64,000 nucleotides of DNA, taken from Arenicola marina (Eukaryota > Annelida > Polychaeta > Arenicolidae). The stretch spans positions 33,121,759 to 33,185,758 of the forward strand of contig OZ025249.1 of the NCBI GenBank assembly GCA_964019135.1. The letters are read 5' to 3'. Made by a program: the position numbers and the translations under genes. The notes beneath the pieces are model-generated. The model did not search any database, was not told the DNA's origin, and was given only the letters and a program-made list of their open reading frames with translations. Numbering within the stretch: the stretch's first letter is position 1; every line of letters begins with the position of its first letter. Shown here piece after piece: positions 44,481 through 57,172 of the stretch.

Positions 44481-47415
44481 AGTGCAAAATTGTCAACTTT
44501 GATACTGTGTTTGATATCGATTTGAGACGTACACACGACTGACGCAGCTGTGGACAGCTGTCATGAGATCCTCTGCTGCCTGGGTCAGGTAGCGGGCAAT
44601 GCGAGCCATCGCTCACAGAGAGGGAGTGTCGCTATGTCGTATTTCAGGCTAATTAAAATAAACTAAAAGAAACTTCAACAAAACGTTAGGATCATTCGTG
44701 TGCACGCTAGGCCTAGGAACACGTATTTCACTTGCTTCAACCTTTCTCTTCTTTCAAAGCCCATGACACGCTGTTAGTTGCAACATGCACGTTATTAGGC
44801 TCTGTCACCAATGTGGATAAATCGATTAAAATGTGTATCGGTGATTCAATAAATGTGACATAAAAATAGATAAATTGGATAATGAGCTTGATTTAAGTGT
44901 CTTTTGCAACAGCCCTGCCCATATCATACATCTGTATGTCTAATAGTTGTATGTAGCATTGCTCTTCGACACGTTTGCACAAACGGGGGTGCGTTTAGGT
45001 CCTTTTCTCGGTATGATGATTCTGCTTATTTTGCACCCCGTTTGGCTTTCAGAATAGAGTGCGTATACTCGCTCCTATCTACCACGAAGCATGCCTGATA
45101 AAAGCGGCTCCTGCATTCACCACTGGTTGCCCTGGTTCTAATACTAACGGCTTGTTATGTAGCATGTGAAGCGCTACTGTTATGACATTTTTTCTTCTTC
45201 TGTCCGGTCGTCAACATAGCACGGCTATTACGTTATATTCCCTTCATCTGTCTCTTTGCCTTCTCCTGACTGTTTCTGTTCTTTTTTTGTCTTGATTACT
45301 CGTCCATCTGCACCCGTGTCCCTCTCAATCTCTGTCGGTCATCTCGCTGTGCATTCGAATACATTCCAATACAACCGGTCGAGTATTCGTATTCGAATAG
45401 TTTTCTTTAAAGCAATATATTTACATGCGCCGTCTTAGATTTGTTACATTTTAGAATCAATAATAAAAGTATCTCAAAATTATGATGCATATATTATTTA
45501 TCTCTTTGAGTTTGTAAAACAACAGTTTCAACATGACACTACGCGGTTTATTTATATCGCACGTCCTAGCGCGCCACGGTCGACATCCCAGAGGATACCG
45601 AACGGGCCTCGATATAACGCGGAATACCTGCACAAGTATGCGGAATACCGCGAAAAACTTCGGGGTTTTCGCTGCGAAGAAGTTTTTCAAAGTTTTTCGC
45701 AGTATTCCGCGTTTTATTGATGACCCTATCGTACAGCGAACAGGCGCGCAGGGATATAAAGCCGGCCACCAACTTCTGCTCTGGTGAAAAAAATCTGCTT
45801 CTCTCTGGATAGCACAAGGGCTTTCAGGATTTAAATAAGGGCAGAATTTATTTATTTGACATGGAGAAGAGGTTGGTAAAAAAACTTCAGAATATATTGC
45901 TTTATTATTGCAAATATATGCTAGTATTCGTGAACCTTATGTTCACTTCAATCTTACTACTGATCAAGAGGAATCCACGTGGCTTCAGCGTGCAACCTTC
46001 AAAACTGTAAGACGCCGAAACTGATCTGTCTTTGACCAAGAACCCTCACTTACCGGTCACTGGTCACACTTTTCTTGACCCTTATAGAAGCCCGACTTGC
46101 ATGGTTTGATTTTACCTCGGGATACCCACTACTTTGTGTCTCGGTTCATCGGTAGATGGCGCTGCCTGTGGAGTACGAAGAAGCCAAAGAACAACAGCAA
46201 TGCCTTCTGTTGAGAACCAGGCTACTTTCTCAGGCACCATGCAGCACCCTCTAGACAAATATGGCGCCGGCTTTGCACACTGATGCTCCATAAAACGTCT
46301 GATCTATACAAAAATTTGTTCTTCAACCCCACTGTGCCGCCAGATAAATCAAAATCTTCAAATGAGCCTATTATTTTTTTAAACCTCCATCCAAAATATT
46401 GGCTACAGAGAGACCCTACGGAATGGTTCCCCGAGGCTGGGTTGAGCATGTGACATGAGTGAGATAGAGGCGAGGAAGAGGTTCTCCCAGAGCTTACAGC
46501 GTATGCGTCACAAGTGCTGCTCGGGAGGGGTTCAAAGCGAACAGCTTACAAGGGCTTCCGACGACCCCCGACCACGGCTGCCAGTGATGTCTGAGGAGGG
46601 GCTGGGGGGGGGGGGGGGCTGCGGGTGGAGGTGCGGGAGGGGGGGCCATTTGTCACTGGTAATAATTAGGCATCGCACATCATCAAGGCAAAGACGTTTT
46701 TATTTTCTTCTGAGAAAATAAATACCTGTTGCCATATTAGAGGTGTTTACTTCGTCCTGCCGACGTTTGTTTTTCTATTCTACTCTACACCCCCAATCCC
46801 TCTCCTCCACTACCACCACCACCACCACCGCCATCATTACCACCGAGAAATAGCCTTCAAGGAATTGGGCCTTACGTTTCTTGAAATAATAACTTAATGG
46901 CCCTGACTGGTACGGTCGTGTTCTTTACAAGATGCCTTATAGCGAGCGCAAGCGAGCTCTTAAGGTAACATGCATGCATATTCAAAGTCCATTTCAAGCA
47001 TAGGCTTAGCATATGTCACAAGCACGTGCACGATATACTTCATCCCGCCAAAGATATGCGTTATGGCATGGCATATGTCACAAGCACGTGCACGGTATAC
47101 TTCATCCCGCCAAAGATATGCGTTATGGCAAGCCGAAGTGAGATTAATTTTGAACAATTATCTAGATGTACCCACTCGGAATATCTGAATTAATAAATAT
47201 ACGATCGCATTTTTTAGGTCGCACCTATCAATATTATATGCTTGTATGCTATATCGGGCTCTTTTTTAACTTTAGTTACCTATGTCCAAACATTACAGAA
47301 ACATTCAATACTAGCCAAACTACCAGTGACGTTGACGAGTGATCAAATGCAATAAAAGGAGCAAAACGTGGATAGCCACGATGCAATTTGTTCAAGGAAT
47401 TTTCCCTCTATTATG
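44481..47415. repeat. Segmental duplication I-J-K, copy 3, right of the LINE
   Basis: Collinear with 13370-16661. It keeps J, which unit 2 lost. A 62 bp tandem duplication (47009-47070 and 47071-47130, starting GCATATGTCACAAGCACGTG) is private to this copy. Confidence 0.88.
46149..46162 (+). promoter_or_regulatory. CTCF-like core TCGGTAGATGGCGC
   Basis: Paralogue of the motif at 15107-15120. Confidence 0.3.
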
Positions 47416-48235
47416 CCGACACTACCCGAGGAGTTCCGACACTGACCAAAAGTGCCGATAGTGACCTAAAAGAGCTGGCATTAACCGAGGAATGCCGACA
47501 GTGACCGAGGAGTGCCGACAGTGTCCGATGAGTGCCGATAGTGTCCGATGAGTGCCGACAGTGACCTAACAGAGCCGAAAATGACCATAAAGGGCCGACA
47601 GTGTCCGAGGAGCGCCGCGGGGGCCTCCCTGGTGTAGTGGTTAGCGCACTAGACCGCAGATCAATAGGTCCTGGGTTCGAATCCGGGCTCGGGCACCTAA
47701 TCTGGGGCATGTTTCATTCCTTCATCCTTCATCGTCTCGGGAGGTTCCTTGGCCCAATTTAGCCTGTATGTGCACAAAAGTGGCCTAAAACACCAACATT
47801 CCATTCCATTCCGAGGAGCGCCGACAGTGACTGAGGAGTGCTGACAGTGGTCGAAGAGTGCCGACACTGACCGAAAAATGCCGACAGTTCCCGAGGAGTG
47901 CCGATAGTGTCTGATGAGAGCCGACAGTGACCGAGGAGTGTTAATAGTGGTCGAGGAGTGCCGACAGTGACCGAGGAGTACCGACAGTGACCTAACAGAG
48001 CCGACAATGACCGAAAAGTGCTCACAGTGACCGAGTAGTGCCGACACTGACCGAGGAGTGCCGACAGTGACCGAGGAGTACCGACAATGACCGAGGAGTG
48101 CCGACAGTGACCGAGGAGAGCCAATAGTGACCTAAAAGAGCCGACAGTGACCGAGGAGTACCGACAATGGCCGAGGACTGCCGACAGTGACAGAGAAGTA
48201 CCGATAGTGGCCTAAAAGAGCCGACAGTGACCGAA
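47416..48235. repeat. 20 bp minisatellite L3, about 30 copies, interrupted by a SINE
   Basis: Same unit as L1 and L2. The array is split at 47617/47824 by a SINE and its target duplication. Confidence 0.95.
47618..47809 (+). mobile_element. tRNA-derived SINE with ATTCC tail, 14 bp target duplication
   Basis: TCCGAGGAGCGCCG at 47604-47617 is repeated at 47810-47823; L1 and L2 carry the site once. The head CCTGGTGTAGTGGTTAGCGC has an A box and GGGTTCGAATCC is a B box, so the pol III promoter looks intact. The body ends ATTCCATTCCATT. Length 192 bp. A diverged minus-strand copy is at 38531-38681. Confidence 0.93.
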
Positions 48236-49290
48236 CTGATGTCGGTGACATACAGAATTTACATAGAAACACTTGGGAGCGTGACCTAGCATACTTGAAG
48301 CTGGCGCAAATCATATCTAACAGGATTTGTTTTGTTTCCCTGTTGTGACATCAAATCTCCACATTTGAAATATGCGGCCTGCATGTGATGCGCAGTCTTG
48401 ATGAAGCTACTTGATAGTTTCTACCCTGCCATTGAGAAGCAGGGTAAGAATTCCACGTAAACATGCTTAGTTCCGCTTAATGTGCTAAGAGTTCCAAGAG
48501 CCTACAGTTGCTAGACACAGGACCAACCATGCTGATGGACAATGCTATCGTCAGACCCATAGGAGAGACCCACACACCCCAGTGGCTCTATCTGTCGATC
48601 GTCACGGCCGTCCCGAGTAACTCCTCATAATACTTACCCTGGCTCTGCAACTGTTCAGCTACGCCCCCAGGGGATACCCTCCAAAAAGCTTTGAAAACGC
48701 GCCTCTGATTGGCAATTAGTAAAGGTTTGCAGGCGACACAGAATGCCGCCCCCCCACCTCCCTCCGCCCACACGCCCCCCCCCCCCCCCTCCGCCGCCCC
48801 ACTCCGGTCCTTGGGGGTAACTTCTCAGCGTCGGTGGCTTCAAAACCCAAGTCGCCTTCAGGTTCCGTTTACCTGTCCGGGGTGAACCTCGGGGGTTAGG
48901 GACTAGTCGCCAGTTGCCAAGGACACGGCCATCCGAAGGTAATGTGGGTTCGGGGGAAGCATAAACCGTATTAATTCCTGCTGACTTGCATCCCACACGC
49001 CGACAAGTTGCTTCTCCCGTCGCCCTTGCACGCCATCTCTCTGCCGTGGAAGGGTCGATGCGACCTTCGGCGACGCACGCCTCGACGCAGTGTCCGGAGA
49101 TTTAGGCAATTATCTCAGGCTTCAACAGTGTGTCAGGTGACTTGGCCCGCGCCACCGCTATACCCACCCATCCCCCCCCCCCCTCCTGCCCGCCGCTTTT
49201 TGCTCGTACCACCGGCCGCGTCTCCGCCCGCCGAGCCACGAGAAGCGTTGGCGGCATTCCCCGGACCGCCAGAGGGGCCCCACGGTGTTT
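48236..49290. repeat. Segmental duplication M, copy 3
   Basis: Close to M2. Hairpin at 48422-48446. C-runs at 48750-48790 and 49170-49182 differ in length from the other copies. Confidence 0.88.
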
Positions 49291-49605
49291 GACACCATGG
49301 AGAATGGTTACTGAAAGGACGCCATGGTTACCGAAAGCACACCATGGTTACCGTAATGACACCATGGTTACCGTAATGACACCATTGTTACTGAAATGAC
49401 ACCATGGCTACTGAAATGACACCATGGTTACCGTTATGACGCCATGGTTACTGAAATGACACCATGGTTACTGAAATGACCCCCTGGCTACTGAAATGAC
49501 ACCATGGTTACCGTTATGACGCCATGGTTACTGAAATGACATCATGGTTAATAATATCATGGTTACTGTAATGATACCATGGATAATGACACCATGGTTA
49601 CCGTA
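49291..49605. repeat. 20 bp minisatellite N3, about 15 copies
   Basis: CCATGGTTACTGAAATGACA units, with a two-unit block (ATGGCTACTGAAATGACACC) repeated near 49405 and 49490. Confidence 0.92.
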
Positions 49606-50418
49606 ATGATAACACAGCTGACTACAATGACACCAGATTGAAGCCGAAGATAACACGGTTGACTACAATGACACCAGATTGACGACGAAGATAACACAGC
49701 TGACTACAATGACACCAGATTGACGACGAAGATAACATAGGTTGGCCGGATTGACTGCTGCTTACAGCACTGTAACCGTATGTTGCTTACAGTACAACAA
49801 TGTTCCTACAGTAACACAATGTTGCCCACGGTAACACCATAATTCCTACAGAAACATCATCTTACCTACATTAAAACCATGCTGCCTACGGTAACATCAC
49901 ATGCCCAAAAATGATTTATTCTTCAAACCATTCAACCTTTCATTCGATTTCGGAAAATGACGGTCAAAGAAATATTCCATTATCCAGTCCAGACGATGTC
50001 GCTGTTGCTCAGCAACTAGATAGATAAGCGCTGACACCCGGCAGACAGGCCGGGGCGGAAGTGACATGGCAGCGGCAACGTGACCCTTGCACGCTGGAGG
50101 TTGTTGGCTAATGCATTTAAAACTTTAAAAGAGGGGCCCTCTAAAAAGAAAAAAAAATATATGATGATGTAGGGATTTCTAATAAATTATGAGATATTTA
50201 ATATATGCGTATGCAAGACGACATCTTATAAATCGAATGAGCAACGAGCAAGGACGTCGACCTCAATGATAAGAGGCAAGCAAAACACAAATGTTGTTCA
50301 GATGGGATTACAGGGCTAACGAATAATAATGTAATCTCTATTTCGTCCAAAACGGACGCCAAACTTTGAAAAAATAAAAATAACCTGCATTCACAAAAAT
50401 ATATGTTTGTCCACAACG
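49606..50418. repeat. Segmental duplication O, copy 3
   Basis: Collinear with O1 and O2; has an additional 51-52 bp duplication of a GACTACAATGACACCAGATT block near 49618-49730. Confidence 0.85.
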
Positions 50419-51503
50419 TATCATACGGCGCCCCAAGTCACCATACGGCGTCTCAAAGGCACCACACGGCGTCCCCAAAATCACCATACGGTGTCCATAA
50501 AGTCACCATACGGCGTCCCCAAGTCACCATACGTCATCCCAAACGCACCATAGGGAGTCCCAAATTCACCATACGGCGTCCCCAAGTCACCTAACGGCGT
50601 GTCTAACTCACCATAGGGAGTTCCCAAGTCACCATACGGCGCCCCCAGGTCACCATACGGCGTCTCCAAGTCACCATACGGCGTCTCCAAGTCACCATAC
50701 GGTGTCCCGAAGTCACCTTACGGTGTGTCCAAGTCACTAAACGGCGTCCCCAAGTCGCCATACGGCGTCCCCAAGTCACCATACGACGTCCTTAAGTCAC
50801 CATACGGCGTCCCCAAGTCACCATACGACGTCCCTAACTCACCATGCGGCTTCCCCAAGTCACCACATGGCGTCTCCAAGTTACCACACGGCGCGCCCAG
50901 GTCACCATACGGCGTCCCCAAGTCACCATACGGCGTGTCTAACTCACCGGCGGGAGTCCCCAAGTCACCATACGGCGCCCCAGGTCACCATACGGCGTCT
51001 CCAAGTCACTAAACGGCGTCCCCAAGTCGCCATACGGCGTCCCCAAGTCACCATACGGCGTCCTTAGGTCACCATACGGCGTCCCCAAGTCACCATACGA
51101 CGTCCCTAAATCACCATGCGGCTTCCCCAAGTCACCACACGGCGTCCCCAAGTCACCATGCGGCGTTCCCAAACCACCATACGGCGTCCCCAAGTCACCA
51201 TACGACGTCCCTAAATCACCATGCGGCTTCCCCAAGTCACCACACGGCGTCCCCAAGTCACCATGCGGCGTTCCCAAACCACCATACGGCGTCCCCAAGT
51301 CACCATACGACGTCCCTAAATCACCATGCGGCTTCCCCAAGTCACCACACGGCGTCCCCAAGTCACCATACGGCGTCCCCAAGTCACCATACGGCGTCCC
51401 CAAGTCACCATACGGCGTCCCCAAGTCACCATACGGCGTCCCCAAACCACCACACGGCGTCCCCAAGTCACCATACGGCGTCCCCAAGTCACCATACGGC
51501 GCA
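50419..51503. repeat. 21 bp minisatellite P3, about 51 copies, with a 105 bp higher-order repeat
   Basis: The longest P array. From about 51080 to 51360 a block of five variant units (105 bp, including CATACGACGTCCCTAAATCA and CATGCGGCTTCCCCAAGTCA) is repeated about 2.7 times. ORFs here are by-products of the 7-codon unit. Confidence 0.95.
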
Positions 51504-52870
51504 AATTCTCGTCCGGCTGTGGAATCTGCTTTGGATGCATCCAGTCACACCACATACGGGTTCCTACGTCAGACGACGCTTACCAGCGCCATCGCGGTGG
51601 GCGGACGAGTTGGTCACAATGATCGGCAATCTTATTCCCTTCATACAATATTCATGTGCCACCTTTATGGCGTAATTGTCAGTGCCTCGAGATCTAGGCT
51701 ACCACATCGGCTGCTTGACAATGGTCAAGGCCTTCACTGGCTTGTGGGCTTATCCCGTTCTTTACCGTAGTGTCATCGAATATAAATATATAGTAGAGAG
51801 AGAGAGAGAGATGTGAGAGTAAAAAGCAAGTCAGAGAAAGGAGGAGAGACAAAAAGACAGGGAGAGAGACAATACTCAATTAAGCAACATTTAGTTGCTG
51901 ACCACAATGTGACACTTAAAACAGAAGTAATAAGCTAAGGAGGGAACAGAATAATTGGCCACATGGTGTCTTCTCGTTCTTTCCATACCTCCCCCCCCCC
52001 CACCCTCCCCCGGGGGCATATACCGCCCGTTGGTCAGTTTCATGAGCCGCTCACGTGTCGACCCCCCCCACCCCTCCCACCACCCGAAACACCCCAAACA
52101 CGGCTGTCGTAGCACCAACAAGTCGTATATGGCAACAATATCTATAACTTGGTCTGTAAGATACGTACGGAAACCCGTTGGTGCCAGATAATCTGTAAAT
52201 AATACAGAAATGTCATCCCACCAACTTCCTTCCGTAGTAAGAGGATGATGCACAGATGAAACCCATACAGATGAAGCCCTGAACATGAACAAAGAACTAC
52301 ATTTTGTAAAACTCTTATCGCGGCAAAAAAAAGCCTACTTAATGCCCGTCGTGACCCCTGTTATATGACATAACAGGATTAACATTAATGTCGTCCGGTT
52401 CCCCGGCAGCAGACCGCTGGAGCAGCCAAAGCAACGTTCTTCGCAGTCGCTTGGCTGAATCCAGAAAGATCACGACTCTGACATTTTAAGTGCAAAGTGT
52501 CTCGCTGATATCAGCGGCATCATGTACCTCCCCCTACCTTTAGGTGTGACTGTATCTCACAAAGGGTAATCATACCTTCTGACGACCTAATGAGATGTGT
52601 GCTTATGACACTGAGCAATGTAATAAACATAATTATGTATTAGCCAATTGTACCGCGTGTGTAATCGGTGTGGCAATGGTAGGGAACGAAGTGAACGCTA
52701 TTCAGAAAACAGAAGAAAAAAAACATGAAATCAACGGAATTATGTAGGAACGTTGGGCACTGAGCTCAACAGATAGGGTGACAAACTATAAGGATGTTGA
52801 CCTGAAAGTGACCGCCTGTCCACAACCACGTGCGTGCAAGTCCATACCCAGGGTTCTGGACGGGCGGGGT
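51504..52870. repeat. Segmental duplication Q, copy 3, then private sequence
   Basis: 51504-52190 is collinear with Q2. The (TA)n of Q2 is only a short TATAAATATATAG here, and poly-C is at 51991-52000. About 52200-52870 has no counterpart in the window and shows no ORF of 60 aa. Confidence 0.8.
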
Positions 52871-53654
52871 CCAGTGTCGATTTAAAAAAATTCTAAGCGT
52901 CGAATGTCGATTTTGTAGCCCATTTTGTGTCGTTTTTTTTTTCTTCTAAATTGTCATTACTTGTGTCGATGACGCTTTCAGATCCTCAGTGTCGGAATTT
53001 GGGCGTCAATGTCGATTGTCGACCGTTGACGACCAGGGCTCCTCTGGTGACCGGATGTGGATGGGCGGGAGCAAGAAGCTACCGTCGCGAGGTTCCCCAA
53101 ACCGCCCGGTGGTTAGCACACACGGTTTGTTAAGCTTCCATGTCTTTCTGCGACCAGTGTAGGCGTCATCCCAGGGGTCATGACATGACACGATGCTCAA
53201 TCATCCATCGTGTTCATTGACACCGCATGACCTTGCTAGATATTAAAGTGTCCTTCTCCAGCCAGCTGTATACGGCCATACACCTCTATACCGACGTACT
53301 GGTGGGCTAGCTCCCATACGTTACGGTGAACCTCCGCTCCTAGGCTCAGTTCAGCTGGGTCCTCCGGCAATCAGTTATAAAAATGGAGGGGCTTAACTCT
53401 CAATGCATTGATAGAGGATATATAGATATACATACCGCGACGCCTAGCGAAGGGATGTGTCGATGATGGAGATTGACTGTTAAGGGATCCCGGATGTTGG
53501 CTTACAGAGTTTGAGACCAGCAGTGAAGTTACGACAGATTCAGGATTTTCAACGTTGTTGGGGGCCATTTTGTTTAACAGATAAAACCTAAAGCGAGGAA
53601 AATGGAGGGGCCACACCTTAAATGATATTTAGGATTGAAAAAGGGTAGCCTCAA

Positions 53655-53990
53655 CATTTATCGTGACACGATTCCTGACATTAATCGTGACACAATTCCT
53701 GACATTAATCGTGACACAATTCCTGACATTAATCGTGACACAATTCCTGACATTAATCGGGACATACTTACTGACATTAATCGTGACACAATTCCTGACA
53801 TTAATCGGGACACATTTACTGACATTAATCGTGACACAATTTCCGACATTAATCGTGACAAATTCCTGACATGATTCGTGACACAATTTCAGACATTAAT
53901 CGTGACACGATTTCTGACATTAATTGGGACACAATATCTGACATTAATCGTGACACGATTTCTGACATTAATCGTGATATAATCGTGATG
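53655..53990. repeat. 24 bp minisatellite in F4, about 14 copies
   Basis: Expanded as in F2. Confidence 0.92.
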
Positions 53991-54391
53991 ATTTACATCA
54001 TGATAAGTTTGTGACACATTTCGGGACATGAAGTGACACCCTTAGCTCACCTCAGCCATTGACGGCACTTCGCTGACAGCGCTGGGCTCCTCTGGCACAG
54101 TGGTCCCATACATCTCAATCTCACCGTCTGGTTAAATAATGACGTAAGGTCGCAAAAGCTGATGATACCCACGGACCAATACAATCCCTGACTTACGTGT
54201 GTAGTCGGACAAAAGGAGTTTAACATTTTAGGACCTGTCCCACCCGACGTCCCGAACACATGTCTATGTGATGAAGGTGCTAAACCTTGTCTCCGGTGTG
54301 GTCTTAACAATCTACGACTTACTTTCGCTTCTGCCGTTACGGGCTTTACGTTTACGGCAGTCACACGTCTGTCTGTGTAGTCTCAGCCTCA

Positions 54392-54419
54392 TAGATGGCG
54401 CTAGGGTGTCGGTATAAAT
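54392..54419 (+). promoter_or_regulatory. CTCF-like core plus TATAAAT in F4
   Basis: TAGATGGCGC at 54392-54401 and TATAAAT at 54413-54419. The E-box GTCACGTGAC is kept near 54524. Confidence 0.3.
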
Positions 54420-55499
54420 CTCACCGATTACGTCGTGTTCTCGTTATCTCTTGCGTAAAAACTTGTAACATGGGGCAGCACTGAGACTGATTGGTGGCGC
54501 CATAGCCGATGCACTTGACTGAGTCACGTGACTGTGTCACGGCGTGACTGGCGCCTGGAATCTATCTTGTCTTTTTTTTAACACTTTTTAGCATTTTTAT
54601 ATGTAATTTTCTGTCGGTTCCAGCGTTGGTTGTGGGGGTCTGTGGATGGCGTGTCATGCACCAATATGATATCAGCATGTCAGTAGTGCCTCAACAATTC
54701 TTGATTTTTGCAGATACAGCCACAGACCCGGGGCTAACTTCCCCCCGCGGCTGTCTCCCCAAATGGAAGCCCTCGTAACTCCTGCGATAGCACGCTGACC
54801 TTCAGACCAAGAGATTCACCTCCTATCGCTCGTCTTCTCGACCTTTATCCCATTGTTCCCCGTGGATGGCCCATGTGTACACAGAGCTGGCATAGAACGT
54901 GAATCTATGCCGCCCCCCGATTTCAGCCAATATCAATGGGAACACGATGAAAGCACCGAGTCGTGTTTCATTCAGTCTTTCCCTGCGTGTGGCCGCCAGG
55001 AGGCAGAAATCATTGGTGCAGCGGTGGCATTAACTGGCGAGGCACGAGGGAATGGTATATATTATTAACATCGAAAGACTGGCGGTTACAATTGCTTTTT
55101 GTGGTCAGTCGCTCGCAGTAATCCAGTCCACGCCTTGTCTGCATCGCGGTAAATGCATCAACACTCAGCCTCACAACCCACTCTGATTCGCTGTCATTCC
55201 GTCATATTTGGACACGTTTGGCTACCAGACAACCGTTCCGTCTCTCTCAACCACCCAGTCGCAACCATGGCGACCCCTTCACCCGCCACGGAAAGAGACA
55301 CCTGCATGGATGCATATACCAGGCACTTTATCCTCATTTCCATCTCTCTATCTCTCGCTCTTTCTTCTATTTTTTTTTCGTTCTTCTTTCTCTTTCTGTT
55401 ACGGTGTTGCATTCGCCAGCTAATATATCTAAATATTGTAACCGGCCACTAACCGCCGGAAAATCGATAATAAATGTCACTATATCTTGCAGGCCAAAT

Positions 55500-55690
55500 T
55501 AAGTGTCAGTCAGTGTCGAATGTCAACTTTTCATGACGTTCCGTGTCGCTTTTTGGCTAGGTTTAGTGTCGTTTTTTTAAAAATCTGTGTCGCTGTCGCT
55601 TTTTAAGATCCTCAGTGTCGGAATTCGGGGGTCAATGTCTAATGTCGATTTTTCAAATATGCCCGTGTCGCGTGGTGCCATTTACGTCTT
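55500..55690. repeat. GTGTCG-rich dispersed repeat after F4
   Basis: Matches 23485-23638 with GTGTCGCTGTCGCTTTTTAA and continues with AATGTCGATTTTTCAAATAT, also seen at 19931. Confidence 0.8.
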
Positions 55691-55784
55691 CCAGACCTGT
55701 CCGTGTAACGCCGCCCGAAGAATAAAGTAAATCAAACACTAAGTACGAAGAGACCAGTTGTTCTTTTCTGTGCGTTGCTAGACT

Positions 55785-55930
55785 TAGCTAGGCCAGCCCA
55801 AAGGCCCGGTACGTGGTTCGAATCCCATCTGTGTACATGTTTATGCAGGATCCTTCAGCACAGAGAGTAGGGGAGTATTCCCCGCTCCTCCCTGCCTTGA
55901 CTCGTCCCAATGCCGCGATCTAATGCATAC
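55785..55930 (+). mobile_element. Degenerate tRNA-derived SINE, copy in unit 4
   Basis: Near-identical to 37528-37690. Confidence 0.6.
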
Positions 55931-55989
55931 TTCTAGTGTTTCCTCGGAGTCCTGTTGTGCCGGTAAGGACCTGCGGACCCTGAGCAGGC

Positions 55990-56061
55990 GGTCATTATTT
56001 TCCCAGAGCAGGTCATTATAGTTCCGTCACAATAATGACCCACACAGGGAAAATAATAACC
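55990..56061. repeat. Nested inverted repeat, copy in unit 4
   Basis: Same 72 bp structure as at 37741-37812; both pairs are preserved. Confidence 0.85.
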
Positions 56062-56519
56062 AGGTGCTTACGTGTTACGTGTGCCATGTGTTGTACCAGA
56101 TTGTTCTTCATATGACACATGTTATAACGTGCAGTACACCAAAATGACCCACAAACAACTACGGATTCACGGACAAAATACTTTTTAATAAACACTATAC
56201 AGGCCTACACAATATCCATGCCTTGCTATGCAACATATATTGCTTGAATCGAAGCATACGGATCCCCCCATGAACGCTTATTACTGAATTCACTATTGTT
56301 CACGTTTGGTTCTCAGTTGCGCTGGAACCAGATCTGAATTTTCTTTTTGGGGGTTTATATGTGAAGGTTTTGGCATTTGACGCCACTGCCCCTGTGCCAT
56401 GTTCCCCTTTCTCGACCCGAGGCTCTTGCAATTATAAAATTCACGTTTCTTTCTAACGATCATGCGTTTCTAAAAACGTCTTCGTGAATTTAGCTGCAAA
56501 CGTCAGTATTGTCCTTAAG

Positions 56520-56780
56520 CGTCACCTCATGGCCTAGTAGATAGCTTTTCGGCTATTGTCAGGTGTCTCCTGCTAGGCCAGCCCAAGCTGGCGGTGCGTG
56601 GTTCAAATCCCACCTGTGCAAATCTCAATGTTTGTGCAGGATAAAGATTCCATGCGTTTCTTCTAAAACAGTACGCGGTCACACAGAAGACAAAGCTCCT
56701 CTTTTAATTGATCCTTCCCATTGTCGCAAAATGACTTCTGCTACATAGGTTAAAGCGTCATTAAAATAAATTAAATTAAA
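56520..56780 (+). mobile_element. tRNA-derived SINE with TTAAA tail, copy in unit 4
   Basis: B box GGTTCAAATCC at 56600-56610 fits the consensus. The tail is (ATTAAA)n at about 56757-56780. Confidence 0.75.
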
Positions 56781-56931
56781 CTGTGTTGTAGGCCGCTTTT
56801 GTACATATAAGGGTTAAACTGTGCGAAGGAACCCCCAGGGACAGTGAAGGATGAATGGACGAAAGAGGCTTAAATGAGGATTCGAACCTGGGACCCATTG
56901 GTCTGCGGTAAAGCGCGCTAATCATTACAGC
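56781..56931 (-). mobile_element. tRNA-derived SINE, minus strand, copy in unit 4
   Basis: Paralogue of 38531-38681; again head-to-head with the next SINE. Confidence 0.7.
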
Positions 56932-57172
56932 AGGGTTAGAGCGCTCGCCTTGAGTGCTCTGGCCGCCTGAGAGCCTAACGGCGCGTGGATCGGTGGTTCA
57001 AGCCCCGCTGTGGCCATATCTGTGTGGTCGCAGGATAAAGATCCCATACCCTTCTTCGTAAAGAGTAGGGGGTTACCCCTTTGGACATGACTCCCCTCTT
57101 CCTTCCTTCTCCCATTGACGCGATGTGATCAAAAGTGGTTAAAGCGTCCTGAATATGCAAACAACCAACCAA
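56932..57172 (+). mobile_element. tRNA-derived SINE with (CCAA)n tail, copy in unit 4
   Basis: Paralogue of 38682-38932 with a weaker B box (GGTTCAAGCCCC). Confidence 0.8.

Larger units (their letters stand above)
52871..55505. repeat. Segmental duplication F, copy 4
   Basis: Closest to F2: no foldback, long 24 bp array. It opens with the GTGTCG-rich repeat (52871-53020). A deletion of about 100 bp near 54715 removes TTTGTGTGCCTGTCACCCCC-type sequence present in F2. Confidence 0.9.

Noticed and set aside
47628-47700. A tRNA gene
   Set aside because: A and B boxes are present, but the sequence continues into a SINE body with an ATTCC tail and is flanked by a target duplication.
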